From positions 372,001 through 436,000 of the forward strand of contig NZ_CP048914.1 of assembly GCF_014023125.1 (NCBI RefSeq): a stretch of 64,000 bases of DNA, in the 5' to 3' direction. This stretch comes from Candidatus Xianfuyuplasma coldseepsis (GTDB lineage: Bacteria; Bacillota_I; Bacilli_A; Izemoplasmatales; Izemoplasmataceae). Under the pieces are notes generated by a model. The model had not been told where the DNA came from, made no database searches, and saw nothing but the letters and a program-made list of their open reading frames with translations. The translations under genes were made by a program, and so were the position numbers. Below are positions 1 through 8,853 of the stretch, piece by piece (the stretch's first letter is position 1; each line of letters begins with the position of its first letter).

Positions 1-961
1 GACCTTCTTTAGAAGCAACATGAGCAAGCATCATAATGCCGTTCATATCACCGATGGCGTACACATTTTTCACATTGGTTTCCATTTTCTCATTGGTGAC
101 AACTCCAACCTTATTGGTTTCTAAGTTTAAGGCTTCTAAACCTTTTACGTTTGGTCGTGTTCCAATTGAGACGAGAATTTTTTCGGCTTCTATTTGATGT
201 TCCTTGCCATCTTTTTCATAGATGACATGAGTATCCGTTACTTTTGTTACTTTGGCTTGTGTGTGAATCGTCAGATGTTTATTTTTTAAGATTTTGACAT
301 AGGTACTACGTACTTCATCATCAATTCTCGTTAAGATTTGATCCGACATTTCCAGCATCGTAACGTCGACACCAAGTGTACTATAGAGCGTTGCAAATTC
401 AACACCGATGACGCCTCCTCCGATAATCACAAGATTTTTGGGAAGGATATCTAAGTCTAGTATTTCTTTGGCAGTTAAGGCACGGTTGTTCTTGAAGGCA
501 TCTTCAATACCAGGGATTGGTGGGATGAATGGATGGCTACCGGTAGCTAAGATTAAATAGTCTGTTTGTAAGGTTTCATCATTCACATTGACAGTCTTAT
601 TATCCACTACAGTACCAAATCCATCATAGACATCGACGCCAGCTTTTTTGAGGAGTCCGCGGACACCCCCAGTGAGACGCTTGACAACTTTGTCCTTGCG
701 TTTTTTGATGTCGGCGAGATTTAGGGTAATCGCGCTTTTGTCATTGATTGTTAGCCCATAATCCTCGGCATGGAGGAATTGTTTGTAGACTTTGGCGGTT
801 TTCAGCATTGCCTTTGTGGGGATACATCCCCAGTTCAGGCATACACCTCCGACATTGTCTTTTTCAATGAGGGCTACTTTTTTTCCGAGATGTCCCGCTT
901 TGATCGCGGCGACGTACCCACCGGGTCCGCCACCAACGACAATGAGATCATATTGTTTCAT
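1..961 (-). CDS. lpd: Dihydrolipoamide dehydrogenase (E3 of PDH), 3' part beyond window
   Basis: FAD-dependent E3 subunit that reoxidises the dihydrolipoyl groups of the E2 core and passes electrons to NAD+. I translated it directly; about 320 residues are in the window and the C-terminal interface domain lies outside. Residues 10-15 are the FAD-binding GGGPGG loop. The redox-active disulfide is C41-C46 in GGVCLNWGCIP. A second GGGVIG loop near residue 180 binds NAD, and an AIGD motif near residue 305 is the second FAD contact. It follows pdhC by 9 bases and is the last gene of pdhA-pdhB-pdhC-lpd. The ATG at 961-959 starts the MKQYDLIVVGGG N-terminus. The catalytic His-Glu pair cannot be seen. 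Confidence 0.95.
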   Translation of the reverse strand, partial: MKQYDLIVVGGGPGGYVAAIKAGHLGKKVALIEKDNVGGVCLNWGCIPTKAMLKTAKVYKQFLHAEDYGLTINDKSAITLNLADIKKRKDKVVKRLTGGVRGLLKKAGVDVYDGFGTVVDNKTVNVNDETLQTDYLILATGSHPFIPPIPGIEDAFKNNRALTAKEILDLDILPKNLVIIGGGVIGVEFATLYSTLGVDVTMLEMSDQILTRIDDEVRSTYVKILKNKHLTIHTQAKVTKVTDTHVIYEKDGKEHQIEAEKILVSIGTRPNVKGLEALNLETNKVGVVTNEKMETNVKNVYAIGDMNGIMMLAHVASKEG

Positions 962-970
962 CGTTATCAC

Positions 971-2275
971 CTAACTTAAGAGTAAAAACATCGGGTCTTT
1001 AAGATACGATTTAAAGGTTTTTAAGAATCGTCCCGCATCGCCGCCATCAATCACACGGTGATCGATGGATAACGATAGTGGAAGAACGTGGCGAATGACG
1101 ATGTCATCGTCAATCACAACGGGTTTTTTCATGATTCGACCAATACCAATAATCGCAACTTCGGGATATTTAATGACGGGTGCACCAAAGGTGGAATCAA
1201 AGACACCGTAGTTGGTGATTGATATCGTTCCATCTTTTAAATCATCTAATGTGATTTTTTTATTGTGAGCTCGTTCTTTAATATCGGCGAGTTCTTTGGC
1301 TATTGTTAGAATTCCTTTCGTATCCGCATCTTTGATATTGGGGACGATGAGTCCATCCGGAGTATCCACGGCGACACCGATGTTCATGTAGTTTTTGTAG
1401 ACAATTTCGTCCGTGGTATGATCAAAGCTGCTGTTAAAGATAGGGAATTCTTGTAGGGTTTGCGTTAATGCCTTAATGATAAATGGCATATAGGTTAATT
1501 TAATACCTTTTTGCTCGGCTAAAGGTTTTTGCGTTGTCCGTAAATCGACTAAGTTACTGACGATGATTTCATCCATCACGGTTGTATGCGGAATAATCGT
1601 TTTGCTGGTTGTCATGTTTTCCGCAATGGTTTTACGAAGTTTTGAGATTTTCTCACGACGTGTTCTCTCTTGTGCAAACGTTGGTACCGCTACTTCTTTA
1701 AATGGATTAACGGTTACTTTTTGCAGTGGTGTTTGCGTGGTTTCTTTGTCGGCAAAGGCACGGATATCCGCTTTCATAACGCGGCCATTTTCACCACTAC
1801 CTGGGACGAGTTTGATATCAACACCAAGGTCTTTGGCAAGTTTTCTCGCAACCGGCGTTGCGAGGACGCGTTTCTTCGCGGGTGTTGCCTCGTCTTCGTG
1901 TTCAATGCTTGATGCGATAACATCATTGGACACTTCAATACTACCAACGACTCCTGCGGCATTTTCTTCTTCGCCTTCGCTAATCGGTTCAGCTTTGGCT
2001 TCTTTCGGTTCTTCTTTTGGTGCTTCTTCAGCTCCACCGGTTCCATCGTCTATCAGGGCTAAGGTTTCACCCACGTGTACAACTTCACCTTCGGCGGGAC
2101 CAAGTTTCTTGATGACACCTGTGACCGGACTGGGGATTTCAGCGTTAACCTTATCGGTTTCAATCACGACAAGTGTTTCCCCTTCTTCGATGGTGTCACC
2201 GACATTATATTCCCACTTGAGGATGTTTCCTTCGTGGATTCCTTCACCGATATCGGCAAATTTAAAATCCGTCAT
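971..2275 (-). CDS. pdhC: Dihydrolipoamide acetyltransferase (E2 of PDH)
   Basis: Acetyltransferase core of the pyruvate dehydrogenase complex, cytoplasmic. 434 residues. One N-terminal lipoyl domain (about 1-77) carries the lipoylated lysine K42 in ETDKVNAE. An acidic Ala/Glu/Pro-rich linker follows, then a peripheral subunit-binding domain (about 135-170, [15 protein letters not shown]). The C-terminal catalytic domain ends with DHRVIDGG, giving the catalytic His406 and Asp410. A single lipoyl domain is typical of Gram-positive E2. The start overlaps the stop of pdhB (TAATG), so translation is probably coupled. A branched-chain or acetoin E2 is possible from the sequence alone, but the four-gene context favours PDH. 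Confidence 0.93.
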   Translation of the reverse strand: MTDFKFADIGEGIHEGNILKWEYNVGDTIEEGETLVVIETDKVNAEIPSPVTGVIKKLGPAEGEVVHVGETLALIDDGTGGAEEAPKEEPKEAKAEPISEGEEENAAGVVGSIEVSNDVIASSIEHEDEATPAKKRVLATPVARKLAKDLGVDIKLVPGSGENGRVMKADIRAFADKETTQTPLQKVTVNPFKEVAVPTFAQERTRREKISKLRKTIAENMTTSKTIIPHTTVMDEIIVSNLVDLRTTQKPLAEQKGIKLTYMPFIIKALTQTLQEFPIFNSSFDHTTDEIVYKNYMNIGVAVDTPDGLIVPNIKDADTKGILTIAKELADIKERAHNKKITLDDLKDGTISITNYGVFDSTFGAPVIKYPEVAIIGIGRIMKKPVVIDDDIVIRHVLPLSLSIDHRVIDGGDAGRFLKTFKSYLKDPMFLLLS

Positions 2276-3252
2276 TAGAAATTCACAACCTTTTTAATTT
2301 CCCGAGCGATACGCTCTGGGGTAATCATGAAGTGGTGTTCTCCTTTGGGAAGTGGTACGGTGACGTCGTGTCCGGTAAGACGCGTTGGTGGGGCTTCTAA
2401 GTATAAGAAGGCTTTTTCATTAACGGTACTGATCATTTCTGCTCCAGGTCCAAACGATTTGACGGCTTCATGGACAACCAAGAAGCGTCCTGTTTTTTGG
2501 ACGGAATTGATGATCGTTTCTTTATCGTATGGTTGAATCGTTCGTAAATCGATTAATTCAACGGAGATGTTGTCGTTTTCTAATAGTTTCATTGCTTTTT
2601 CAACTTCGCGAACCAAGGCTCCCCAGGCAACAACAGTAATGTCTTCACCTTTTTGGACAACCTTAGCTTTGCCAATTGGGACTTTGTATTCGGTTTCGGG
2701 TACTTCTTGTTTAAAGGCCCGGTAGATCCGTTTTGGTTCCATGAAAATAACGGGATCGGGATCTTGAATTGCAGCGGTTAATAATCCTTTGGCATCGTAT
2801 GGAGTTGATGGAATTACGACTTTCAATCCAGGAACCGAAGCAAACATTGCTTCAATCGATTCACTGTGATGTTCTAACGCACGAATTCCACCACCGTAAG
2901 GCATCCGAATAACCATTGGTAAGGTATAAACCCCACGGCTACGGTTGCGATAGCGGGCAGCGTGGGCAACGATTTGGTTAAAGGCGGGTAGAACAAATCC
3001 ACTGAATTGAATTTCAGGGATTGGTTTTAACCCATTAACAGCCATCCCAATCGCACCACCAATGATGGCGGATTCGGCGAGAGGGGTATCAAAACTTCGG
3101 TCTTTACCGAATTTTTGTTGAAGTCCTTTGGTGACGCGGAAGACGCCACCTTCGAATCCTACGTCTTCACCAAAGGTGACGACAGTTTCGTCTTTTTCCA
3201 TTTGTTCAAATAAGGTTTTATTAATTGCATCGAGTACGGTCATAACAGCCAT
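2275..3252 (-). CDS. pdhB: Pyruvate dehydrogenase E1 beta subunit
   Basis: Beta chain of the thiamine-diphosphate E1 that decarboxylates pyruvate and reductively acetylates E2. 325 residues, the normal family length. The N-terminal [14 protein letters not shown] segment contains the glutamate that activates the thiazolium ring. Family blocks include [16 protein letters not shown] and [16 protein letters not shown]. The start at 3252 has an AGGAGG site nine bases upstream; a second ATG lies three codons inside. It follows pdhA after one base. E1 beta subunits for branched-chain 2-oxoacids look similar, so substrate is inferred from the operon. Confidence 0.93.
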   Translation of the reverse strand: MAVMTVLDAINKTLFEQMEKDETVVTFGEDVGFEGGVFRVTKGLQQKFGKDRSFDTPLAESAIIGGAIGMAVNGLKPIPEIQFSGFVLPAFNQIVAHAARYRNRSRGVYTLPMVIRMPYGGGIRALEHHSESIEAMFASVPGLKVVIPSTPYDAKGLLTAAIQDPDPVIFMEPKRIYRAFKQEVPETEYKVPIGKAKVVQKGEDITVVAWGALVREVEKAMKLLENDNISVELIDLRTIQPYDKETIINSVQKTGRFLVVHEAVKSFGPGAEMISTVNEKAFLYLEAPPTRLTGHDVTVPLPKGEHHFMITPERIAREIKKVVNF

Positions 3253-3253
3253 G

Positions 3254-4336
3254 TTATTCGACCTCCTTGAGATAAGCTTTGTAGTCGTCGAGTTGTTCTT
3301 GTAAGTCCGGTGTCATTTCCGCGTATGTATACTTGAACGTTTCTTCTAAGTCTATGAGACCGGTGGCTTCGACTTCTTTAAAGGTTTTGTTGACATAATC
3401 GGTTACTTCTTTGGTTTCTTTTTCTTCTTGTTCTTCGGACCAGAGTCCTTTATTGATGAGATAAATTTTGAATCGTTTTAATGGATCGCGTTCTTCCCAG
3501 TAATCGACTTCTTTTTGATCGCGATAAATCGTTGGATCATCACTGGTTGTGTGTGGTCCTAAGCGATAGGTTAAGGCTTCGATAATCGTTGGGCCTTCGC
3601 CTTTTAAGGCGCGTTTTTTCGCTTCTTCAGTGGCGATGTACATCGCGAGTGGATCGTTTCCATCGACTTGAATACCAGGAATGCCATACCCTACGGCTTT
3701 TTGGGCTAAGGTTTTGGCTTTGGTTTGCGTTTCACGTGGGGTGGAGATGGCCCATTGATTGTTTTGAATAATAACAATTAATGGTAAATCTAAGACGGCA
3801 GCAAAATTGACACCCTCATGGAATTCTCCATGAGAGGTTCCACCGTCACCAACGTAGGCAACGACGACTTCTTTTTTGTCTAAGATTTTACTGGCATATG
3901 CAACTCCCGCACCATGGTTGATTTGGGATGCAATCGGTACACTAATGGGAAGAATTCGAACATCTTTTTCGAAGCGACTTCCTTCTTCATTCCCATACCA
4001 ATATAAGTAGAGCTGTTTTAAACTAGCTCCACGGTATAACATACCGGCCATTTCGCGAAATGCGGGAACCATCCAGTCTTGTTGTTCTAGGGCGGCAACG
4101 ACACCAACTTGTGCAGCTTCCTGACCTTTGATTGGTGCATAGGTCAGCATCCGTCCTTGACGTTGATATTGGAGTGCTTTAATATCGGCTATACGTCCTA
4201 AGAGCATCGTTTTGTACATCTCGATAAGTTTGTCATCATCGAGTTTGGGGACGAGTTTTTCATCGACGATTTCCCCTTTGTAGTTTAATACTTCTAATAT
4301 CTTCCCTTTTAAGGGATCAAATTTCTTGGATAACAT
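3254..4336 (-). CDS. pdhA: Pyruvate dehydrogenase E1 alpha subunit
   Basis: Alpha chain of thiamine-diphosphate-dependent E1, first gene of the operon. 360 residues. The ThDP-binding motif runs from GDGGTSHGEFHEG to the NNQWAIS end, with the Mg-binding Asp and Asn present. RLGPHTTSDDPTIYR is the phosphorylation-loop block of this family. The ATG is preceded by TTTAGGAGGACACA, a strong ribosome-binding site. A TATAAT-like -10 lies in the 4375-4390 AT-rich stretch on the minus strand, divergent from the promoter of the gene at 4497. Confidence 0.94.
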   Translation of the reverse strand: MLSKKFDPLKGKILEVLNYKGEIVDEKLVPKLDDDKLIEMYKTMLLGRIADIKALQYQRQGRMLTYAPIKGQEAAQVGVVAALEQQDWMVPAFREMAGMLYRGASLKQLYLYWYGNEEGSRFEKDVRILPISVPIASQINHGAGVAYASKILDKKEVVVAYVGDGGTSHGEFHEGVNFAAVLDLPLIVIIQNNQWAISTPRETQTKAKTLAQKAVGYGIPGIQVDGNDPLAMYIATEEAKKRALKGEGPTIIEALTYRLGPHTTSDDPTIYRDQKEVDYWEERDPLKRFKIYLINKGLWSEEQEEKETKEVTDYVNKTFKEVEATGLIDLEETFKYTYAEMTPDLQEQLDDYKAYLKEVE

Positions 4337-4468
4337 TGTGTCCTCCTAAATATAATTTTTCTAATTTGTTCATGTTCATTATATTATAAATAACGCTACA
4401 AATAAAAACCTATGCATTCTTTTCTAAATAAGAAAATAATCACATTGTTAGCCTTGAAAATTGAGTAG

Positions 4469-4477
4469 TGTTATAAT
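4469..4477 (+). promoter_or_regulatory. Extended -10 promoter
   Basis: TGTTATAAT is a perfect extended -10 (TG, one base, TATAAT) about 20 bases before the start of the small Cys-rich gene at 4497. No good -35 is seen at normal spacing, as expected for extended -10 promoters. Confidence 0.6.
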
Positions 4478-4496
4478 ACAGGTAGGAGATGATACT

Positions 4497-4712
4497 ATGC
4501 CTAGTTATATTGTTGTTCCACTGCTGTTGTTCGCAGTTATTGGACTATATATTGTAAGTTACAGTTTAAATAAGAACACGAAGACACCAGAAGGTGTCGA
4601 AACACTTGGTAAATGTTCGACATGTGGTAGTGGTAGCTGTTCACTTGCTGGGACCAATGTCCCAGAACCAAAAGATAATTGTGAAGTAGACTATAATCTA
4701 AACAATCAATAA
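4497..4712 (+). CDS. Small membrane-anchored Cys-rich protein
   Basis: 71-residue protein. The ATG at 4497 is chosen because GGAG sits seven bases upstream; an in-frame TTG at 4461 lies upstream of the -10 box. Residues about 4-23 form one hydrophobic segment (IVVPLLLFAVIGLYIVSY). The remainder is soluble, with a compact KCSTCGSGSCSL cluster of three cysteines and a fourth near the C-terminus. The layout (N-terminal helix plus a short Cys cluster) resembles small FeoB-associated Cys-rich membrane proteins, but no feoB is nearby and I do not assign it. A metal or redox role is inference only. Confidence 0.6.
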   Translation: MPSYIVVPLLLFAVIGLYIVSYSLNKNTKTPEGVETLGKCSTCGSGSCSLAGTNVPEPKDNCEVDYNLNNQ

Positions 4713-4735
4713 ATGCTTCGGAAGAAGCATTTTTG
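4711..4735 (+). terminator. Rho-independent terminator
   Basis: Stem AAATGCTTC / GAAGCATTT with a GGAA loop followed by a T run, directly after the stop of the small Cys-rich gene. Confidence 0.8.
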
Positions 4736-4795
4736 TTTGGTATTCAATAATACCTTTATGTGATATAATAATCACTAGAGAATGGAGTGATTGGT

Positions 4796-5671
4796 ATGAC
4801 CATTGAAGTTGTTGAAGCCCTGCAAAGTTTACAGAATGGATTTTTTGATGTATTCTTTAATTTCATTTCGTTTTTAGGAGAAGAATACGTTTATATTGTT
4901 CTATTAAGTATCATTTATTTCGCCTATGATAAAAAGATGGGTGAATTTATGGGACTGGTGTTGTTCTTTACCGGAATGTTCAATGCAACAATCAAAGGCA
5001 TTGTCTCGGCACCACGACCGTTTCAAGAGTATCCCGATCGGATCACCAATCTTCGACCTGAGACATCCGGAGGATATAGTTTCCCTAGTGGCCATACGCA
5101 AATGTTTACATCGTTCTCTTTTGCCTATGGGTTCTATCAAAAACAGATTAAAATTGTCTATGTAGCAACGATTTTTAGTGTTTTAATGGCCCTTTCGAGA
5201 ATGTATCTTGGAGTCCATTATTTGGAAGACGTTACCGTATCATTACTGTTGGGGATTCTTACTGCCTATCTATTTGCGCAGTTCTTTGTCAAGATTCAAG
5301 ATAATGACAAAGCATTATTACAAGTATATATTGGTATCTTACTAGCATTTCTACCATTCCTATTTATATTGGACTACGTCGATTTATACAAAACCTATGG
5401 ATTGATGCTTGGGTTTACGGGTGGTATGGTGATCGAGAAGAAATACATTCAATTTACAATGGATACATTGTTGTGGAAAAAAGGTCTACGCGTTCTTGGT
5501 GGATTAATTATCATGATTGCGATTATGGCAGGTCTGGATATCATCTTCGAAGCCATCGCGAAGGAAGGTTCTACATTATTACATCTCTTAGATATGATTC
5601 GGTATGGACTTGTCGCCTTTGTCGGATTAGGCGTTTATCCGTTATTATTTAAACCATTACATATACACTAA
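4796..5671 (+). CDS. PAP2-family membrane phosphatase
   Basis: Integral-membrane phosphatase of the PAP2 / undecaprenyl-pyrophosphate or lipid phosphatase family. All three signature blocks are visible: KGIVSAPRP near residue 65-75, PSGH near 100, and SRMYLGVHYLED near 140, which supplies the catalytic His and Asp. Several hydrophobic helices flank these blocks, and about 120 further C-terminal residues form additional membrane segments, longer than minimal PAP2 proteins. The ATG at 4796 has GGAG eight bases before it; the GTG at 4787 overlaps that site. TGATATAAT at 4761-4769 is an extended -10. Substrate is unknown; recycling of undecaprenyl-PP for wall or capsule is possible. Confidence 0.85.
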   Translation: MTIEVVEALQSLQNGFFDVFFNFISFLGEEYVYIVLLSIIYFAYDKKMGEFMGLVLFFTGMFNATIKGIVSAPRPFQEYPDRITNLRPETSGGYSFPSGHTQMFTSFSFAYGFYQKQIKIVYVATIFSVLMALSRMYLGVHYLEDVTVSLLLGILTAYLFAQFFVKIQDNDKALLQVYIGILLAFLPFLFILDYVDLYKTYGLMLGFTGGMVIEKKYIQFTMDTLLWKKGLRVLGGLIIMIAIMAGLDIIFEAIAKEGSTLLHLLDMIRYGLVAFVGLGVYPLLFKPLHIH

Positions 5672-5686
5672 CAAGGAGGGAACATC

Positions 5687-6307
5687 ATGAGTATTTTTGC
5701 ACGCACAGGGGATTGGAAAAGTTTTTGGGAGCAATCGCCCGTATCAACGGTAATTTTCTTTCTAAATACTGGCTTCTTTCTCGCTGTACTTGTTACAGGA
5801 GGATTTGAAGCTAGTGTGATTCAACAATGGGGATTGTTGAATCCAGTACTAGTATTAAAACAGAATGAATTTTGGCGTTTATTTACCGCACCATTCCTAC
5901 ACTGGAGTATTATGCATTTCGCATCGAATATGGTACTGGGAATCATCGTCATGTCAACGGCATTAGAACGTACGATTGGTAGTCGGAAGTTCTCAATTGT
6001 ATATTTTTCAAGTCTACTTATCAGTAGTACCGCAGTCGTTGTATTCTCCGAATCCTTTACCCAAACCACCGGAGCAAGTGGTGCGATCTTTGGCGTTATG
6101 GGCGCATTACTATGGTTATCCATTTATCGGAAAGATATGTTGAACTATCGCGACATTCAATCGATATGGGTGTTAATCGCCTTACAAGTCGTCTCAACAT
6201 TCGCCAGTATCGGCGTTAGTGTTAGTGGCCATTTAGGTGGACTTGTGGCTGGATTTGGAATATCCTACCTCATTATTCAACGAAATATATTTAAAGTACT
6301 GCACTAA
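5687..6307 (+). CDS. Rhomboid-family intramembrane serine protease
   Basis: 206 residues, six or so membrane helices. The catalytic dyad is present: Ser131 in GASGAIFG and His182 in SGHLGG. HFASNM supplies the conserved His and Asn (Asn81) of the oxyanion region. It cleaves transmembrane helices of unknown substrates. The start has AAGGAGGG seven bases upstream and follows the PAP2 gene by 15 bases, so the two are probably cotranscribed. Confidence 0.9.
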   Translation: MSIFARTGDWKSFWEQSPVSTVIFFLNTGFFLAVLVTGGFEASVIQQWGLLNPVLVLKQNEFWRLFTAPFLHWSIMHFASNMVLGIIVMSTALERTIGSRKFSIVYFSSLLISSTAVVVFSESFTQTTGASGAIFGVMGALLWLSIYRKDMLNYRDIQSIWVLIALQVVSTFASIGVSVSGHLGGLVAGFGISYLIIQRNIFKVLH

Positions 6308-6338
6308 AAAAGCACTCCCGAAGGAGTGCTTTTTTTTA
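6306..6338. terminator. Bidirectional terminator
   Basis: AAAAGCACTCC / GGAGTGCTTTT with a CGAA loop, A-rich on one side and T-rich on the other. It ends the rhomboid gene (plus) and the small gene at 6336 (minus), which run into each other. Confidence 0.85.
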
Positions 6339-6518
6339 CGAATCACTTTGCTGCAATAGTTCTTGTTTTCGTTGTTCTAATTGTTGAATCTCAAATGCGA
6401 GTTCCTCATCCTGTTGATCTCTTTTGTGATTCATCTCTTGGATCATATAATAATAATCCAAGTAGAACTGGAGACGATCGATATCGTCACAGTTCAAGAG
6501 TTCATCCATCTGTTTCAT
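6336..6518 (-). CDS. Small helical protein, function unknown
   Basis: 60 residues starting at the ATG at 6518, which has AAGGTGGGG just upstream; a longer reading from a GTG at 6563 adds 15 residues but has no clear ribosome site. The protein begins MKQMDELLN and ends in a charged, heptad-like helix rich in Gln and Glu (about residues 30-58). I do not recognise a family. Support for a real gene is the ribosome site, a bidirectional terminator exactly at its stop and its place between two transcription units. Confidence 0.5.
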   Translation of the reverse strand: MKQMDELLNCDDIDRLQFYLDYYYMIQEMNHKRDQQDEELAFEIQQLEQRKQELLQQSDS

Positions 6519-6624
6519 GTTCCCCACCTTCACAAACAGTCGAACAATTCGTGTCCTTTCCACTATTTTACAGACCCTTATCTGTAACAGTACAGTATAT
6601 CAAATGAATTAAATTTTGTCCAAT

Positions 6625-7728
6625 CTAGAATGGTAGATTGATATCTAAATCTAACATTTCTTTGACATCACGGAAATCTTGTTTTACACCTTCCGTTAGC
6701 GGTACACCGGTATCTTTACGTTCCAACCACACATGATATTCTTTTTCTCCAGCAGTGTAAATTCTCTCTTGTCCTGGAGCTTTCTTACTGGCTCGAAGAG
6801 CGCGTAAGATATCTCCAGCTATTTTCTTAAAAGTATCGACACCCATAAAGGCTTCGGGATCAATGGCAATAAAGAAATGTCCTAAATGATAAGGAGTTAA
6901 GTTGCCATCTTTGTCACGACCACTAAGGGCTTTCATGAAATTTCCAGCTTGTAAGGCGGCACTTAAAATTTCAACAACAACACTGTATCCGTATCCTTTG
7001 TATCCCGCAAGTTCTTCACCAATTCCTCCGAGGGGTGCAAGCGCTGCTTGCCCACTGACTAAATCGTGTAAGATTTGGTTACTATCGGTTTTCGCTTCAC
7101 CATCTTGGCCAACGACTTTACCGGCTTCAGTAGGTTTATTGATTTTCGCATAATATTCGATTTTACCTCGTTGGGTTATACTTGTGGCACAGTCTAAGAC
7201 AAAGGGAAATTCTTCATCGGTGGGAAGTCCAATCGTTAGTGGATTGGTTCCTAGCATATTTTCCACGCCAAAGGTTGGTGCAACGCTCGGACGAGCGTTG
7301 GTACCCGTCATTCCAATCAGACCAGCTTTTGTCGCCATGGTAGCGTAAAATCCTGCAATACCATAATGGGTACTATTGGTGACAGCAACCATTCCAATGC
7401 CATATTCTTTGGCTTTCTTTATGGCAAGATCCATCGCATATGTACTCGCAACCATTCCCATTCCATCATTCGCATCGAGTACGGCGGTTGTGGCGGTTTC
7501 TCGAATCGTATCAATTTTTGTTGTTGGAAACTGAATCCCAGCTTTTAAGCGATCAATATAGATTGGTTTAAAACGATTGACACCGTGACTTTCAATCCCA
7601 CGACGATCACTTTCCATTAAGACATCGGCACAGATTTTTGCGTCTTCTTCTGGAACACCCATTTTGACAAATGCTTGAACCATAAAGGTTTCTAAGAATT
7701 CCCAAGAGACGATTGTTCGTTTTTCCAT
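6625..7728 (-). CDS. Malate/L-lactate dehydrogenase family oxidoreductase (Ldh_2)
   Basis: NAD(P)-dependent 2-hydroxyacid dehydrogenase of the Ldh_2 fold, unrelated to the Rossmann-type Ldh/Mdh. 367 residues, full length. Signature blocks are RGIESHGVNRF near residue 50, NSTHYGIAGFYA near 120 with the catalytic His, and TNARPSVAPTFG followed by MLGTNPLTIG near 145-170. The family includes malate, L-lactate, ureidoglycolate and sulfolactate dehydrogenases; I cannot choose among them. The gene stands alone. A perfect 14-bp palindrome lies 19 bases before its start and may be an operator. Confidence 0.85.
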   Translation of the reverse strand: MEKRTIVSWEFLETFMVQAFVKMGVPEEDAKICADVLMESDRRGIESHGVNRFKPIYIDRLKAGIQFPTTKIDTIRETATTAVLDANDGMGMVASTYAMDLAIKKAKEYGIGMVAVTNSTHYGIAGFYATMATKAGLIGMTGTNARPSVAPTFGVENMLGTNPLTIGLPTDEEFPFVLDCATSITQRGKIEYYAKINKPTEAGKVVGQDGEAKTDSNQILHDLVSGQAALAPLGGIGEELAGYKGYGYSVVVEILSAALQAGNFMKALSGRDKDGNLTPYHLGHFFIAIDPEAFMGVDTFKKIAGDILRALRASKKAPGQERIYTAGEKEYHVWLERKDTGVPLTEGVKQDFRDVKEMLDLDINLPF

Positions 7729-7746
7729 TGTTGTCCTTCTTCCTAT

Positions 7747-7760
7747 TGACAGATCTGTCA
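7747..7760. promoter_or_regulatory. Perfect 14-bp palindrome, possible operator
   Basis: TGACAGATCTGTCA is a perfect inverted repeat between 19 and 32 bases before the start of the Ldh_2 gene. The symmetry fits a dimeric repressor site. No regulator gene is adjacent except the XRE-like protein at 7943. Confidence 0.45.
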
Positions 7761-7853
7761 GTAAATATTGTGATTTGTATCATATTTCGTACAAATTTCT
7801 CTCCATATTAAGAATATCACAACAAATCCTTTGTGTATACGGTATAATAAAGG

Positions 7854-7945
7854 GACATCTTTATCCGGATGTCAACGAGGGGAAGCCTACCCTTCCTCTC
7901 CTTTCGTAAAAACAGCATACCCAAGGGGAGTATGCTGTTTTTTTA
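7854..7945 (+). ncRNA. Candidate small structured RNA (about 92 nt)
   Basis: A TATAAT box at 7843-7848 is followed by two hairpins and a terminator with no open frame. Hairpin 1 is GACATC (7854-7859) with GATGTC (7868-7873). Hairpin 2 is GAGGGGAAG (7877-7885) with CTTCCTCTC (7892-7900), closed by one G-U pair, loop CCTACC. The terminator stem ACAGCATAC / GTATGCTGT ends in seven T. No gene on the plus strand follows, so this is a stand-alone transcript if it is one. The -35 is weak. I do not recognise the family. Confidence 0.45.
7908..7945. terminator. Bidirectional terminator
   Basis: AAACAGCATAC / GTATGCTGTTT with A and T runs on both sides. It ends the candidate RNA (plus) and the XRE-like gene (minus). 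Confidence 0.8.
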
Positions 7946-8839
7946 TTGTTGAAAACTCTCCAACAAACGACCAAAGTCACTGTACACAAGTTTATTGAAT
8001 TTATCAAATTTATGTTCATTACCGATGACTTGTAAGATCAGGTATAACCGATTGAGATAAAAATCACGATTGTCCTCATGGGCAAGATAGTGATGAGCTA
8101 AGGCACTGTAGTAATAGAAGTAATCGAGATTAAACGTAGAATGATGTCTAAACGCATTTTCAATACCCTTTGTGCAGATTTCAAGGACATGTGTAAAATC
8201 GCCTAAGACGCCTAATTCTTTAGCGATTTTCACAAAGATGTATTGTTGCATCCGGAAGTGTTTCCCTAATACATTGACATCCCCTTTTAATACAAGTTGT
8301 AGTTTATCAAGTATCGGTTTACGTTCTTGTTTGGGAAGGTAGGTCATCAGTACACCAATACCTAGTAATTCATTGGAACTGAAGTAGGATTGTTCTAAGA
8401 TAGATGGATAGGATAATAGTGTTTCAAGGTGTTTTCGTAGTACCGATATCTCTTCTTGTTTGGTGTAGTACTGATATAAGCTAAAACAGATCTGAAAGTA
8501 GAGTGTATGTCCTTCTGAGGTAAAACCAATGATCGATAACTTCTCAATCACAGTTTTCGCATCATCGAGATTTAAATGAATAATATCACTATAGAGTTGA
8601 TCGAGGAGTTCTTGTTCGTTTTGTTTGGTTTGTTCTAAGTCTTGAAGAACGTTGATGGGGTTTACCATCAATCGTTCACAAAGCTCATTAAAGACTCGAA
8701 ACGGAATCACCGAATCACCACTTAGATATCGTTTGTATTGTCTAGAAGAGATGATTCCATCGGTTAACGTTTCAATGGATATCTTCTTTTGTTTTCGTAT
8801 GGTATTAACGTAGTTACTTAGTTCAGCAGTCATATTCAT
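7943..8839 (-). CDS. XRE-type transcriptional regulator with TPR-like C-terminal domain
   Basis: About 298 residues. The first 60 form a helix-turn-helix of the Cro/CI type (LSNYVNTIRKQKKISIETLTDG, with the second helix around ISSRQYKRYL). The remaining 230 residues are helical with regularly spaced aromatic and leucine positions, as in Rgg/PlcR-like regulators whose TPR domain binds peptides. No signal-peptide gene is seen beside it. Starts ATG 8839 or 8833 are both possible; no strong ribosome site is visible. It follows the SEC-C gene by about 14 bases. Confidence 0.7.
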   Translation of the reverse strand: MNMTAELSNYVNTIRKQKKISIETLTDGIISSRQYKRYLSGDSVIPFRVFNELCERLMVNPINVLQDLEQTKQNEQELLDQLYSDIIHLNLDDAKTVIEKLSIIGFTSEGHTLYFQICFSLYQYYTKQEEISVLRKHLETLLSYPSILEQSYFSSNELLGIGVLMTYLPKQERKPILDKLQLVLKGDVNVLGKHFRMQQYIFVKIAKELGVLGDFTHVLEICTKGIENAFRHHSTFNLDYFYYYSALAHHYLAHEDNRDFYLNRLYLILQVIGNEHKFDKFNKLVYSDFGRLLESFQQ

Positions 8840-8853
8840 CACATCGTTCGTAT

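Noticed and set aside
1563..2297. 244-codon plus-strand frame opposite pdhC
   Set aside because: Shadow of the pdhC coding strand; Ser/Thr-rich without any motif.
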